This document shows positions 41,945 to 51,159 of a stretch of 64,000 bases of DNA, in pieces. A program made the translations under genes and the position numbers. Under the pieces are notes generated by a model, which did no database searches, had not been told where the DNA came from, and was given only the letters and a program-made list of their open reading frames with translations. The stretch spans positions 2,806,501-2,870,500 of the forward strand of contig QLII01000001.1 of assembly GCA_003259005.1 (NCBI GenBank). The letters are read 5' to 3'. This DNA comes from Spirosoma telluris. GTDB taxonomy: Bacteria > Bacteroidota > Bacteroidia > Cytophagales > Spirosomataceae. How positions within the stretch are numbered: position 1 is the first letter of the stretch; the number at the start of each line of letters is the position of its first letter.

Positions 41945-42775
41945 ATGACCATCGACGCCCACCAACATTTCTGGTATTTCGACCCTGTCCGTGATAGCTG
42001 GATTACGGATGATATGGCCATTATCCAGCGCGATTTTCTGCCCGCCGATTTAGAACCGGTTCTGGCACAAAATGGAATCGACGGCTGTGTGGCCGTTCAG
42101 GCTTCGCAATCGGAGGAGGAGACGCTGTTTTTAGTCAACATGGCCCAGAATTACGACATCGTCAAAGGGGTCGTAGGCTGGGTAGATTTGCAATCAAAAA
42201 CACTGCCCGAACGGCTGGATTTCTTTTCACAATACCAGGAAATTAAAGGCTATCGGCATGTAGCCCAAGCCGAACCCGACGATTTTCTGGCTCGACCTGC
42301 GGTTGTAGAAGGCATTCGACAATTGGCTGGCTATGGTCTTACTTACGACATTCTGATTTATCCCAGCCAATTAAAAGCGGCTTTACATCTGGTACGAGCT
42401 GTGCCCGAAGTCAATTTTGTGATTGATCACCTGGCTAAGCCCTACATCAAAAAGCAGGAAATAAGCCGCTGGTCGAACTTTATGACCGAGATTGCCAAAC
42501 ATCCGAATGTTTCCTGCAAACTATCGGGCATGGTTACCGAAGCCGACTGGCATACCTGGAGTAAACGCGACTTTTTCCCCTATTTAGACGTTGTATTCGA
42601 GCACTTTGGCCCCAACCGTCTGATGTTTGGCTCCGACTGGCCCGTCTGCTTAGTGGCCGCGAATTACACGCAGGTTAAAACATTGATCGAAGAATACGTT
42701 GATGCCTGGGGTGAAGACGTTCGGACTAAAGTGTTCGGTGAAAATGCGAGGACGTTTTACAGATTGACTACATAA
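41945..42775 (+). CDS. Amidohydrolase-family lactonase, candidate L-fuconolactonase
   Basis: 276 residues from ATG 41945 (MTIDAHQHFWYFDPVRDSWI). The COG3618 pattern is clear: DAHQHFW (metal-ligand His pair), CVAVQASQSEEETLFLVNMA, VVGWVDLQSKTLPERLDFFS, GYRHVAQAEPDDF, FVIDHLAKPYI, KLSGMVTEADWHTW and RLMFGSDWPVCL (Asp). Members open sugar lactones such as L-fucono- and L-rhamnono-lactone. It lies 91 bases after the FAH-family gene, across an inverted repeat, and the two fit successive steps of oxidative L-fucose breakdown. Confidence 0.87.
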   Translation: MTIDAHQHFWYFDPVRDSWITDDMAIIQRDFLPADLEPVLAQNGIDGCVAVQASQSEEETLFLVNMAQNYDIVKGVVGWVDLQSKTLPERLDFFSQYQEIKGYRHVAQAEPDDFLARPAVVEGIRQLAGYGLTYDILIYPSQLKAALHLVRAVPEVNFVIDHLAKPYIKKQEISRWSNFMTEIAKHPNVSCKLSGMVTEADWHTWSKRDFFPYLDVVFEHFGPNRLMFGSDWPVCLVAANYTQVKTLIEEYVDAWGEDVRTKVFGENARTFYRLTT

Positions 42776-42781
42776 CCCATG

Positions 42782-42824
42782 AAAAGCTGCTACAGAGAGG
42801 TTCCTCTGTAGCAGCTTTTTTATC
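42782..42824 (+). terminator. Rho-independent terminator after the lactonase
   Basis: A 16-bp stem (AAAAGCTGCTACAGAG on the left, CTCTGTAGCAGCTTTT on the right) followed by a T run, directly after the lactonase stop. It separates the lactonase from the FGGY kinase. Confidence 0.85.
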
Positions 42825-42833
42825 CCTTAGCTT

Positions 42834-44297
42834 ATGAATTGCTTTGTTGGCGTTGACGTTGGCACGACTAACGTAAAAGCCCTGGCTATGCCGCCGGACT
42901 TGAGTCAGATTCTGGCCCATGCATCCGCTCCACTCACAACCCTCAACCCAGAATCTGGCTATGCCGAGCAGGATCCCAATGAAATCTGGTCTGCTTTTGT
43001 ACAGGTGATTTCGGAAGTGAGTCGTGAGGTAGCACAAGGTGGTCATGTGATTACGCACGTCGCCTTTTGTACGGCCATGCATAGCCTGCTACCAATGGAT
43101 GTTAATGGTGATCCGTTAGGCAATGCGATTCTGTGGTCTGACAACCGGGCCGAAGCCCAGGCCGATGAATTAAGAACCACACAAGCCGATTTAGGAAAAG
43201 CGATTCATGAGGAAACGGGTACGCCCATTCACCCAATGATCCCGCTTTGCAAGCTGGCCTGGATGCGTGAACATGACCCACGTTTGTTACGTCGTACTGC
43301 CCATTTCGGCTCGATCAAAGAGTTTTTATGGCAGCGACTGACGGGTGAATTTGACATTGACTTTTCCATTGCTACGGCAACCGGCTTATTCAACGAAAGC
43401 AAACGGCATTGGAGTAAACGCGCCATGGACTACGCGGGTGTCCGGGTAGATCAACTATCGACACCTGTTCCAACGACCTATCAGCGAATCTACCAACCCA
43501 GGCCCATAACTGCCGCAACTGGCTTACCAGCGGGCATTTCCCTGTTGATTGGAGCGTCCGATGGTTGCCTGGCCAATCTGGGTGCAGGAGCTATTAAACG
43601 AGGTACAGCCACGCTCACCATTGGCACCAGTGGAGCAATACGGCAAACGGTCCGCAAACCGCTCCGTGATCCTCAGGGACGACTGTTCTGTTATTTTTTG
43701 GATGAAGGGTATTACGCCGTAGGCGGTCCAACCAACAACGGTGGCAACGTATTGGAATGGGTATCCGAAAAATTAACGCAACAGGACACCAAAACCGTTC
43801 TGGACGAAGCGGCAACCATCGCCCCCGGATCAGATGGATTGTTGTTCCTCCCCTACCTGCAAGGGGAACGTGCGCCGTTATGGGATGCATCGGTGCGCGG
43901 GGCTTACCTGCAAGTCGATTGGCAACACACGCGGGCACACTTTATACGAGCGGCTTTGGAAGGGGTGCTCTTTAATCTATTGAGTATTAATGAGCTACTA
44001 AAGGAATACACGGGCTCGGCGCGGGTCATTCATGCCAATGGCGGCTTCGCTCAATCAACCTTGTGGGTGCAAATGCTGGCAGATATGGCGGGCGTCCCGG
44101 TGCGACTCAATGCCAGTAACGAAAGTGGATCAATGGGGGCTATTTTATTAACCATGAAAGCCGTTGGCATTGTAAAAACGCTGGATGAAGCTACCGAACG
44201 CGTGGCTTTTGGCGAGACATTTGAACCCGATTTAGATCGACATAAAGTATACCGAACCGAGTTTAAAAAGTGGCAGGATGCGTTGACAAGGCTATAA
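42834..44297 (+). CDS. FGGY-family carbohydrate kinase, gluconate kinase-like
   Basis: 487 residues from ATG 42834 (MNCFVGVDVGTTNVKALAMP). Kinase fold motifs: GVDVGTTNVKA (phosphate 1), AILWSDNRAEAQADEL (sugar-binding part), LLIGASDGCLANLGAGAIKRG (phosphate 2 with the catalytic Asp in SDG) and VIHANGGFAQSTLWVQMLAD (adenosine). The FCTAMHSLLPMDVNG and SDNRA pattern fits gluconate kinases of the GntK-FGGY type better than xylulokinase, but the substrate is not certain. It ends 6 bases inside the convergent GNAT gene. Confidence 0.88.
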   Translation: MNCFVGVDVGTTNVKALAMPPDLSQILAHASAPLTTLNPESGYAEQDPNEIWSAFVQVISEVSREVAQGGHVITHVAFCTAMHSLLPMDVNGDPLGNAILWSDNRAEAQADELRTTQADLGKAIHEETGTPIHPMIPLCKLAWMREHDPRLLRRTAHFGSIKEFLWQRLTGEFDIDFSIATATGLFNESKRHWSKRAMDYAGVRVDQLSTPVPTTYQRIYQPRPITAATGLPAGISLLIGASDGCLANLGAGAIKRGTATLTIGTSGAIRQTVRKPLRDPQGRLFCYFLDEGYYAVGGPTNNGGNVLEWVSEKLTQQDTKTVLDEAATIAPGSDGLLFLPYLQGERAPLWDASVRGAYLQVDWQHTRAHFIRAALEGVLFNLLSINELLKEYTGSARVIHANGGFAQSTLWVQMLADMAGVPVRLNASNESGSMGAILLTMKAVGIVKTLDEATERVAFGETFEPDLDRHKVYRTEFKKWQDALTRL

Positions 44298-44801
44298 ACT
44301 GACTATTGACGTTCCAAACAACAAAACCTCATCTCCAGCTGAAAGGTGAACTGTACGCTCAAAGCTAAAGCCCAGTTTTTCGAGTAGATGAATGGAATTT
44401 TGGTTATCTGGATTCGTAATACCTATGATTCGGGTGGCACCCAAACCGTTGCGGGCGTAAGTCATGACCGCTGTTGCCGCTTCAAAGCCATACCCTTTTC
44501 CTATGGAATCAGGTAGGAACGCGAAGCCAATATCCATATCCTCCAGCGTATCGCGCTTAAACAGGCCACACATACCGATAGGTACTCCATTGTCCTTTAC
44601 TTTCACCAGAAAAGGGCCAAAACCATGCTGCTCATAACTTTTAATTGCCCCATTCAGAATATACTGCCGTGCATCATCAAGCGTCCGTACACCCCGGTCA
44701 CCAATGAATTTTAGCCACAAAGGCGTATTCAGAAGCTCCAGCATAAAAGGGGCGTCCTCAACGGTGAGCTTATCCAGTAGCAAGCGTTCAGTTTCAAGCA
44801 T
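44292..44801 (-). CDS. GNAT N-acetyltransferase, RimJ-like, directly behind argC
   Basis: 169 residues from ATG 44801 (MLETERLLLDKLTVEDAPFM). RimJ/RimL-type motifs: TERLLL, FGPFLVKVKDNGVPIGMCGL, IGKGYGFEAATAVMTYARNG and LLEKLGFSFE. The start is two bases past the argC stop, so it is probably translated with argC. RimJ-type enzymes normally acetylate ribosomal-protein N-termini or small molecules; the position raises the question of a role in arginine synthesis. Its 3' end overlaps the convergent kinase gene by six bases. Confidence 0.85.
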   Translation of the reverse strand: MLETERLLLDKLTVEDAPFMLELLNTPLWLKFIGDRGVRTLDDARQYILNGAIKSYEQHGFGPFLVKVKDNGVPIGMCGLFKRDTLEDMDIGFAFLPDSIGKGYGFEAATAVMTYARNGLGATRIIGITNPDNQNSIHLLEKLGFSFERTVHLSAGDEVLLFGTSIVSL

Positions 44802-44803
44802 AC

Positions 44804-45788
44804 CTAAAACGCAACCGATTTCAACCGCAAGCCCGTATCTTCTGGTAAACCAAATACCAGATTCAAGTTCTGAACAGCCTGTCCCGATGCTCCTTTGGTC
44901 AGGTTGTCAATTATGCTCGTGATGAGCAGTTGACCGTCATGTACTTCCAGATGCAACAGACATTTATTCGTGTTGACGACCTGCTTTACATCAATTGGTG
45001 CATCGCTAACGTGGGTAAATGGATGGCTACCATAGTAATTTTTGTAAAGCTGCTTCGCTTCGTCCAACGTACCCGAAAATGGCGTGTACACGTTGGCCAT
45101 AATGCCCCGAGTATAATCGCCCCGGTACGGCACGAAATTGATAGCGTGGCTGAAATCAGGATCAAGTTGGGTCAGGCTCTGTCGAATTTCAGCTAGATGC
45201 TGGTGCGTGAAGGCTTTATAAATCGACACGTTGTTATTACGCCATGTAAAACCCGTTGTGGGCACAAGCGCCTGCCCCGCACCCGTACTCCCCGTAATGG
45301 CACTCACCTGAACAGCATCAGTCAATTTACCAGCTTTGGCCAGAGGCAACAACGCCAGTTGGATACTAGTAGCAAAACAACCTGGGTTCGCAATGCGCAC
45401 GGCCTCCTGAATACGCTCCCGCTGTAATTCGGGTAGCCCATAAACGAAGTCATCATGCTCATCCCGAAAATCGGCACTGAGGTCAATGACGGCAACATCG
45501 TCGGATACTTCATTTTCGGCCATAAACGTGACCGATGCCCCATGCCCTGAGCAAAGGAAAATCGCGTCGACAGTTGCTTCTCCATCTTTTAAAGAGGGAA
45601 TTTCATCCGAGAATACCAGGTCAGTCCCCCAGCAAATCGGTATGCGTAGACCAGACAGGTTTCCCTGCCTGACTTTTGCTGTAGACAAAAGCAATGTTTA
45701 CAAACGGATGATTTATAAGTATACGAAGCAATTCGCCACCGGTGTAGCCTGCTCCGCCAATGATACCAACATTAATTTTATTTGTCAT
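44804..45788 (-). CDS. argC: N-acetyl-gamma-glutamyl-phosphate reductase (frame broken once)
   Basis: Start ATG 45788 (MTNKINVGIIGGAGYTGGELL, the NADP-binding fingerprint). Near the CCCCC run at 45626-45630 the frame must shift by minus one or plus two to join HTDLLG to TDLVFSDEI; a two-base loss (GACACT read as GACT) fits the family best. The rest is typical: AIFLCSGHGAS, the catalytic Cys in ANPGCFATSIQLALLPLAKA, TGSTGAGQALVPTTGFTWRN, HQHLAEI. It makes N-acetylglutamate semialdehyde in arginine synthesis. argG lies upstream on the same strand, 231 bases away across an inverted repeat. Confidence 0.95.
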
Positions 45789-45905
45789 AACTAGTCTTGC
45801 TTAAAACAGCTTGTATCCATTGGAGCAACAGTTTCTGAACTTGCCCATCGAAATTAAGCTATGTAAACACGCTCAACATCTACCGGATAATTCGGCAGAA
45901 AAAAT

Positions 45906-45972
45906 AGTAACTGCTCGAACCGATTCAACTTACCGACCGTATCGTAAAGTTGAATCGGTTCGAGCAGTTACT
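45906..45972. repeat. 26-bp perfect inverted repeat between argG and argC
   Basis: Arms 45906-45931 and 45947-45972 pair at 26 of 26 positions with a 15-base loop. It sits in the middle of the 231-base argG-argC spacer. It could terminate or attenuate transcription after argG, or shield the mRNA end. Confidence 0.75.
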
Positions 45973-46019
45973 GGAAATAAGCTACACGCTGGGAGCGCAA
46001 TAGTCTCGGGATTTACCAA

Positions 46020-47224
46020 TCACTGATTGTTGATCTTCTCGTAAATCATTACCTGATTGGAAGCCACTTTAGAGAAACCCCGCACATCGTCGCCCGTCCA
46101 GGCATTGTTCATTTCACCATAGGAACCAAATTTCGACGACATTAGGTCATGGTCTGACTCAATTCCCAGTACCTGGAACCGGTAGGGTGCCAGCAACACA
46201 TGTACTTTACCCGATACGTGCGCCTGACTATCAGCCAGGAAGGTTTCAATGTTCCGCATAACCGGGTCCATGAACTGGCCCTCATGTAACATCGTGCCGT
46301 ACCAGTTGGCCAATTGCTCTTTCCAGTACAACTGCCACTTACCCAACACGTGTTTTTCGAGTGTATGGTGCGATTTAATTAGAATAAGCGGGGCTGGAGC
46401 TTCGAAACCAACGCGGCCTTTGATCCCAATAATGGTATCACCTACGTGGATGTCGCGCCCAATTCCGAATGGCCCGGCCAGTTCGGTTATTTTTCGAATG
46501 GCATCAACCGGGTTGGCGAATTTCTCGTCTCCGAACGTCGGCCCGGCAACTGCTTTGATTTCGCCGTGCTGGAATGTGAGGGTAATTGTTTCAGGCTCGG
46601 TTTTCGTTACCTGAGTCGGCCAGGCCGATTCGGGAAGGAACTGATCGGAGGTTAAGGTTTCCTTACCACCAACCGACGTACCCCAGAGACCTTTGTTGAT
46701 CGAATAAGCCGCTTTGTGCCATTCCTGGTCTACCCTTTTGCCTTGAGGTACTCGATTTCGGCCTCACGCGACAGGCGAAGGTCACGAATGGGCGTAATCA
46801 CTTCAGCATCGGGTGCAATGATCCGAAATGCCATATCGAAACGCACCTGATCGTTACCGGCACCGGTACTGCCGTGTGCAATAGCCGATGCACCAATTTC
46901 CCGTGCATATTCGGCAGCGGCAATCGCCTGAAAAATACGTTCGGCACTCACTGAGAGCGGATACGTATTGTTTTTCAGGACATTACCAAACACCAGGAAC
47001 TTCAGACATTGCTGATAATAATCGTCTGTTTTGGAGATTGTTACGTGGGATTTAACGCCCAATGAGTACGCCCGTTCCTCAATGGCCTTGAGTTCGGCAT
47101 CGGAAAAGCCACCCGTATCGACCAGCACCGAGTACACATCCATGCCCCGGTCTTCGGACAAATATTTAACGCAGAAGGAGGTATCGAGACCTCCGCTAAA
47201 GGCAAGAACTACTTTTTGAGACAT
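46020..47224 (-). CDS. argG: Argininosuccinate synthase (frame broken once)
   Basis: Start ATG 47224 (MSQKVVLAFSGGLDTSFCVKY, the ATP-binding SGGLDTS loop). A CCC run at 46733-46735 lacks one base; restored, EYLKAKGVDQEWHKAAYSIN continues through GLWGTSVGGKE and LLAPYRFQVLGIESDHDLM to the stop at 46020, giving about 401 residues. GSTGAGNDQVRFDMAF is the family signature. It joins citrulline and aspartate in arginine synthesis and heads the argG-argC-GNAT run. Confidence 0.96.
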
Positions 47225-47325
47225 CAGACAGAAGACACCGAACGCATATCATCCGGCATCAGGCTAGTTTTGGAGGGGCAAATATCGGGCTTTTGATGTT
47301 TAGTTGCGTCAATGAGCTAAGAGAC

Positions 47326-48204
47326 TTATAATAAAACCAATAAACTCCCTGGCAATATCTTTACTTCAGCCCTACCTGTGGGCAAAGTCAATGGCTCACC
47401 ATCAACATGAATTAGCAAGGATTCATTGGCTTCTATCGTAGCTTTTGTAATGGAGTGCCCCCGCCAGTAGTTTGATCGATTCAGGGTTTTATTGAACAAC
47501 CGCCACGTAATCATCGGAGCTGCCTGCGCTGGAAACGGGCGGATTTCGCATTGCTCCAGTCGCCCGTCTGAAATATTGGCCGTAGGAGCCATCCAGGCAT
47601 TATTCCCAAATTGTCCGGCATTGGCGAACGTCAACGAAAACACCTCTTTCTGCTGCCCATTTAGCAGTAACTGCTGCGGTTTATACGCCTGAAATGCCCG
47701 AAAGGCAGTGCGTACATAGGTTGGCAGACCCCGTACAGGTTGCTTGGCAAACTCATGGGCGACATAGGCTTCGAACCCCAGGCCAGCCGTACAGAAAAAT
47801 GGATACTCGTTAATTTCACCACTATCAATTACCACAGGGCGACCCGTTAAGGCCCGCTCAATGGCCTTCATTGGATTGAGCGGAATGCCCAAATGACGAG
47901 CCAGTCCATTACCTGAGCCAATGGGAACAATGCCCAGCGCTGTAGCTGACCGTCGAAGCGGCCTGGCAATTTCATTGATCGTACCATCGCCCCCAATGGC
48001 CAACACCCGACTAACACCCCGCTTAACAGCGTCCGCTGCCAGCTCAGTAGCGTGACCTGCATGTGTTGTCAATGCAATTTCAGGAGCGTAATTCAATGCA
48101 TTGGCCTGGCGTATAAAGGCATCCTGAAGCACCTTTTTCTGCTCGGCAGATGTTGTGCCTGAATTCGGATTAATGATGGCCAGAACAGCCGATCGGGTAG
48201 TCAC
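47326..48204 (-). CDS. Diacylglycerol/lipid kinase family protein
   Basis: 292 residues. The frame opens at GTG 48204 (then TTRSAVLAIINPNSGTTSAE). Kinase motifs: IINPNSGTTSA, VLAIGGDGTINEIARPL (the GGDGT nucleotide site), LGIVPIGSGNGLARHLG (GSGN) and VIDSGEINEYPFFCTAGLGF. Members phosphorylate diacylglycerol, sphingosine or similar lipids at the membrane. It begins immediately after the stop of a 37-residue membrane protein gene, with no spacer, so the two are probably coupled. Confidence 0.88.
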   Translation of the reverse strand: MTTRSAVLAIINPNSGTTSAEQKKVLQDAFIRQANALNYAPEIALTTHAGHATELAADAVKRGVSRVLAIGGDGTINEIARPLRRSATALGIVPIGSGNGLARHLGIPLNPMKAIERALTGRPVVIDSGEINEYPFFCTAGLGFEAYVAHEFAKQPVRGLPTYVRTAFRAFQAYKPQQLLLNGQQKEVFSLTFANAGQFGNNAWMAPTANISDGRLEQCEIRPFPAQAAPMITWRLFNKTLNRSNYWRGHSITKATIEANESLLIHVDGEPLTLPTGRAEVKILPGSLLVLL

Positions 48205-48318
48205 TTAGGAAAAGAAAATAAATAAGATGAGTATGAAAATAACGATAAAGACGTAGTACCAGCCATCAGAGAAAATATATGGCTTGTACTCGTTGTAGAA
48301 TTTCCGGATTCTATTCAT
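48205..48318 (-). CDS. 37-residue membrane protein coupled to the lipid kinase
   Basis: ATG 48318 to TAA 48205 gives 37 residues: a charged, aromatic front part (MNRIRKFYNEYKPYIFSDGW) and one hydrophobic segment (YYVFIVIFILILFIFFS). It is below usual gene-finding length. The stop codon touches the GTG start of the lipid kinase (TAAGTG), which supports real translation and coupling. It could anchor or position the kinase at the membrane. No family is recognised. Confidence 0.6.
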   Translation of the reverse strand: MNRIRKFYNEYKPYIFSDGWYYVFIVIFILILFIFFS

Positions 48319-48361
48319 GGATCGGTTACGGTAAATACGGCGTAAAGATACGATAGTTTGA

Positions 48362-48414
48362 TGTTTCGAGTTTGAACTTACATGTGTGCAATACCTGACT
48401 TCGAACTCGAAACA
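48362..48414. repeat. Inverted repeat between fabG-like gene and small membrane gene
   Basis: TGTTTCGAGTTTGAA at 48362-48376 pairs with 48400-48414 at 14 of 15 positions (one possible G-T pair). Outer words AGTTTGA at 48355 and TCAAACT at 48422 continue the match after a seven-base offset on one side. It lies 19 bases beyond the fabG-like stop (48433). Confidence 0.6.
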
Positions 48415-48432
48415 CCAAACGTCAAACTAATC

Positions 48433-49170
48433 CTACAAGGCCTGCCCACCATTGACAGACAATACGTGTCCGTTCACAAAGGAGGCTTCGTCGGAAGCTA
48501 AGTACAGGTACGCGTAGGCAATGTCTTCCGGTTTGCCAATTCGACGTGCTGGAATAGTAGCAACGGCCTGATTACGTACTTCGTCGGGCATGGCATCGGT
48601 CATAGCCGTTTGGATGAAGCCAGGGGCCACGGCATTGGCCGTAATACCCTTTGGCCCTAGCTCTTTCGCCCACGATCGAACCATACCGATGATTCCCGCT
48701 TTGGCCGCAGCATAGTTGGTTTGCCCAAATGCACCATGAACACCGTTGATTGATGAAGTGCAGATAATTCGACCGTATTTCTGCTCAACCATATAGGGAG
48801 CAATCACTTTTGTGCAGTTGAATACACCCGTCAGGTTTACATCGATAACCTGCTGCCACTCAGCAAATGACATTTTCAACAGGGTTTTGTCGCGTGTAAT
48901 CCCAGCATTATTAATGAGAATATCTATTCGCCCGTACCGTTCGAATACCTCGCTGGCAGCGGCTTCAATGCCGGGTACATCAGTGGTACTAACATGCATG
49001 AACTCACACCGGAAGCCCTGGTCGGCCAGGGTTTTGGCCGTGGTTTCGCCTTCATCCAGTACATCCCAAATGATGACGGTGGCACCTTGCTGGCAAAATA
49101 CTTCAGCTGCTTTCTGACCTATTCCCCGGGCAGCACCGGTTATGATGGCTACTTTATTTTGTAATCTCAT
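48433..49170 (-). CDS. 3-oxoacyl-ACP reductase-like SDR enzyme
   Basis: 245 residues from ATG 49170 (MRLQNKVAIITGAARGIGQKA). SDR motifs: TGAARGIG (NADP site), INNAGITRDKTLLKMSFAEW, TSSINGVHGAFGQTNYAAAK (Ser and YxxxK catalytic set) and AVAPGFIQTAMTDAMPDEVR. The NNAGITRDKTLLKM and final SFVNGHVLSVNGGQAL patterns match FabG-type reductases of fatty-acid or polyhydroxyalkanoate metabolism. Several lipid genes follow within 6 kb, but it is transcribed alone. Confidence 0.88.
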   Translation of the reverse strand: MRLQNKVAIITGAARGIGQKAAEVFCQQGATVIIWDVLDEGETTAKTLADQGFRCEFMHVSTTDVPGIEAAASEVFERYGRIDILINNAGITRDKTLLKMSFAEWQQVIDVNLTGVFNCTKVIAPYMVEQKYGRIICTSSINGVHGAFGQTNYAAAKAGIIGMVRSWAKELGPKGITANAVAPGFIQTAMTDAMPDEVRNQAVATIPARRIGKPEDIAYAYLYLASDEASFVNGHVLSVNGGQAL

Positions 49171-49280
49171 GGTTTGTCGTACGTAAAAATCGGTTCGCAC
49201 TGAACGATAAATAACGCTAAAATATGTGCTATTTGCCAACCCTGGAAAGGTTACCTTCGTTTCATCAAAAAATAGCAACC

Positions 49281-49738
49281 ATGAACCGAATTTTCATTGC
49301 TTTCGTGCTTTTCTCAATCGGTTGGCCAGCGTTGGGTCAACATACAATTGAAGCCGATTTAAAGCAGATAGCCAAAGAGCGCCGGACTATCCTGCAAATT
49401 CTGGAACGCCAGACTGCTGACTGGAACACCGGACGAGTCGATAAGTTTATGAACGGATATTGGCCATCCGATTCACTGACTTTTGTTGGCAAAGCGGGTG
49501 TTACCTACGGTTATCAGGCTACACTTGCCAATTACAAAAAACGCTATCCCAGCCGGCCTCTATGGGATCACTCAAATTCGATATTCTGCAACTGGACTTT
49601 CCGGCACCCAATGTTGCCTATGTCATCGGCCGTTTTCATCTGACACGCCCCAAAATTGGTGATGCCGAGGGTCATTTCACCCTACTCTGGCGCAAGATCA
49701 AGAATCGCTGGGTCATTGTCAGTGACCATTCGAGTTAA
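49281..49738 (+). CDS. Exported SnoaL/DUF4440-like protein
   Basis: Start ATG 49281 (MNRIFIAFVLFSIGWPALGQ, signal peptide). GG at 49555-49556 lacks one base; restored, ANYKKRYPSRASMGSLKFDI joins to LDFPAPNVAYVIGRFHL and ends WVIVSDHSS, about 152 residues. The pattern IAKERRTILQILERQTADWN and MNGYWPSDSLTFVGKAGVTYG is the NTF2-like SnoaL/DUF4440 fold. Function unknown; many are periplasmic binding or isomerase-like proteins. Confidence 0.78.
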
Positions 49739-49769
49739 AAGCAGGGTGCAAAGCGCGAGGGGCTGGACA

Positions 49770-51029
49770 TTATCGGCTACCAACACCCTGCTCTGTGCTC
49801 CTTGCTCCCTGCTCATCTATTAACTGCGTCGGCTCCTTGGCGGATAAGCGTTCGCGGAGTTCGGTTACGGGTTTTTCGAAGAATTTATATAAGAGTGTTG
49901 AGAGCACCAGCACCAGCACCCAGAACAAGCCTACTTTGAGCCAGCCAGTCGTAAATGAAGTTGTTGGTATGCGCTCGACCACGTTCAGCATAATGGGGGT
50001 CAAATTAAGCAGATACATCGAGTATGAAATCAGGCTAATGTGCGTGATTGCTCTGGCAGTGCCAAAGCGTGCCCATAACCCGGTAGCCGTCCGCCATCCA
50101 TCCATATACGGCATCAACAAGGCCATACTTAGTCCAATGAGTGGGAAATAAAATGTACGTTTAAAGAACGTGTAAGCCGGAAACATACCAAGCTTAGCAT
50201 AGTAACCAATAATGATAATGGACGCTGAAAACGACGCCAGTGCCGTCATAATAAGGCCAATAACCAACAGTCGGCGACGTATCGAGTCATTCGCCCAGTA
50301 AACAGGGAAGTACTGTTTGACGTAAGCGGCCAATACGCCATAAGAGATCGCATCCAGGCGAGCAATCACAATGCCTCGATAGCCCAGCTCTCCTTCTGAA
50401 ATCGGAATCTGAACCGCCGTAATAAACCGAAACAGATTAGTACCAATAATAATGGACAGAATGGTTGCTAATACGATTCGCTGGCGTGACCACTGAGTCG
50501 ATAAAAGGCTATGCATGATCCAAAGCACCAAAGGCAGGGTAATATAAGACCACTCTTCAATAGCTAAACTCCAGGTTTCGGGAAAGAAGTCGGGAACAAA
50601 CTGCGCGAAATTCTGGACAAAAAAGAAGTATTTGATCAGTACACCCGCTGGCGGTAAGGTATGATGTAAACCACTCCGCCAGGCCCTTAGTAAGGCGGTT
50701 ACAATCAAACCACCTAGTACAAAATAATAATTAGGCAAGGTTCGGAACCACCGGCGCGTCCAGAAGTTGAGTAATAGCTCTGGGTCGAAGCGTTTCTTCT
50801 TTTCATAGGAACGGATCAGAATACCGCCAATGAGAAAGCCACTCAGCACAAAAAACAATTCAACACCATCGGGCAGTAGATGATGCAGAAAGATTCCGTT
50901 ATAATATTCTTTTAAGGCGATAGTAGCGTGTGCATCCACCACAATAAGGATGGCCAGTGCCCGCATCACATCTAACCCAAATACGCGTTTAGCAGTCGCC
51001 GTATTGAGCGAAAACAGTTTCGTAAGCAT
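49770..51029 (-). CDS. Acyltransferase 3 family (OafA-like) membrane protein
   Basis: 419 residues from ATG 51029. The OafA/NodX plan is clear: FGLDVMRALAILIVVDAHAT (catalytic region; the usual RxxR-type start), about ten membrane spans, and ETWSLAIEEWSYITLPL. These enzymes add acetyl or other acyl groups to surface glycans or peptidoglycan. The last residues (GARSTEQGVGSR) are encoded by a repetitive AGCAGGG-type tract that pairs with 49741-49748, so the natural C-terminus may end earlier. It is transcribed away from the MaoC gene. Confidence 0.9.
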   Translation of the reverse strand: MLTKLFSLNTATAKRVFGLDVMRALAILIVVDAHATIALKEYYNGIFLHHLLPDGVELFFVLSGFLIGGILIRSYEKKKRFDPELLLNFWTRRWFRTLPNYYFVLGGLIVTALLRAWRSGLHHTLPPAGVLIKYFFFVQNFAQFVPDFFPETWSLAIEEWSYITLPLVLWIMHSLLSTQWSRQRIVLATILSIIIGTNLFRFITAVQIPISEGELGYRGIVIARLDAISYGVLAAYVKQYFPVYWANDSIRRRLLVIGLIMTALASFSASIIIIGYYAKLGMFPAYTFFKRTFYFPLIGLSMALLMPYMDGWRTATGLWARFGTARAITHISLISYSMYLLNLTPIMLNVVERIPTTSFTTGWLKVGLFWVLVLVLSTLLYKFFEKPVTELRERLSAKEPTQLIDEQGARSTEQGVGSR

Positions 51030-51052
51030 AAGTAGGTACGAAGGTAATGCTC

Positions 51053-51151
51053 AATGAATAATGTATAATGAAAAATGGATAATGATTCACTCACCTGTGC
51101 GACCTTTGCCCCCATAGTCATTCTACATTAATCATTTACACATTATTCATT
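51053..51151. repeat. Imperfect inverted repeat with AATGAATAATG words
   Basis: AATGAATAATGTATA at 51053-51067 pairs with 51137-51151 at 14 of 15 positions; inner words (AATGAAAAATGGATAATG against ATTCTACATTAATCATT) pair loosely. It lies between the divergent acyltransferase and MaoC genes and ends just before the MaoC start at 51160. It shares words with 41851-41932. Confidence 0.65.
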
Positions 51152-51159
51152 TCCCGAAT

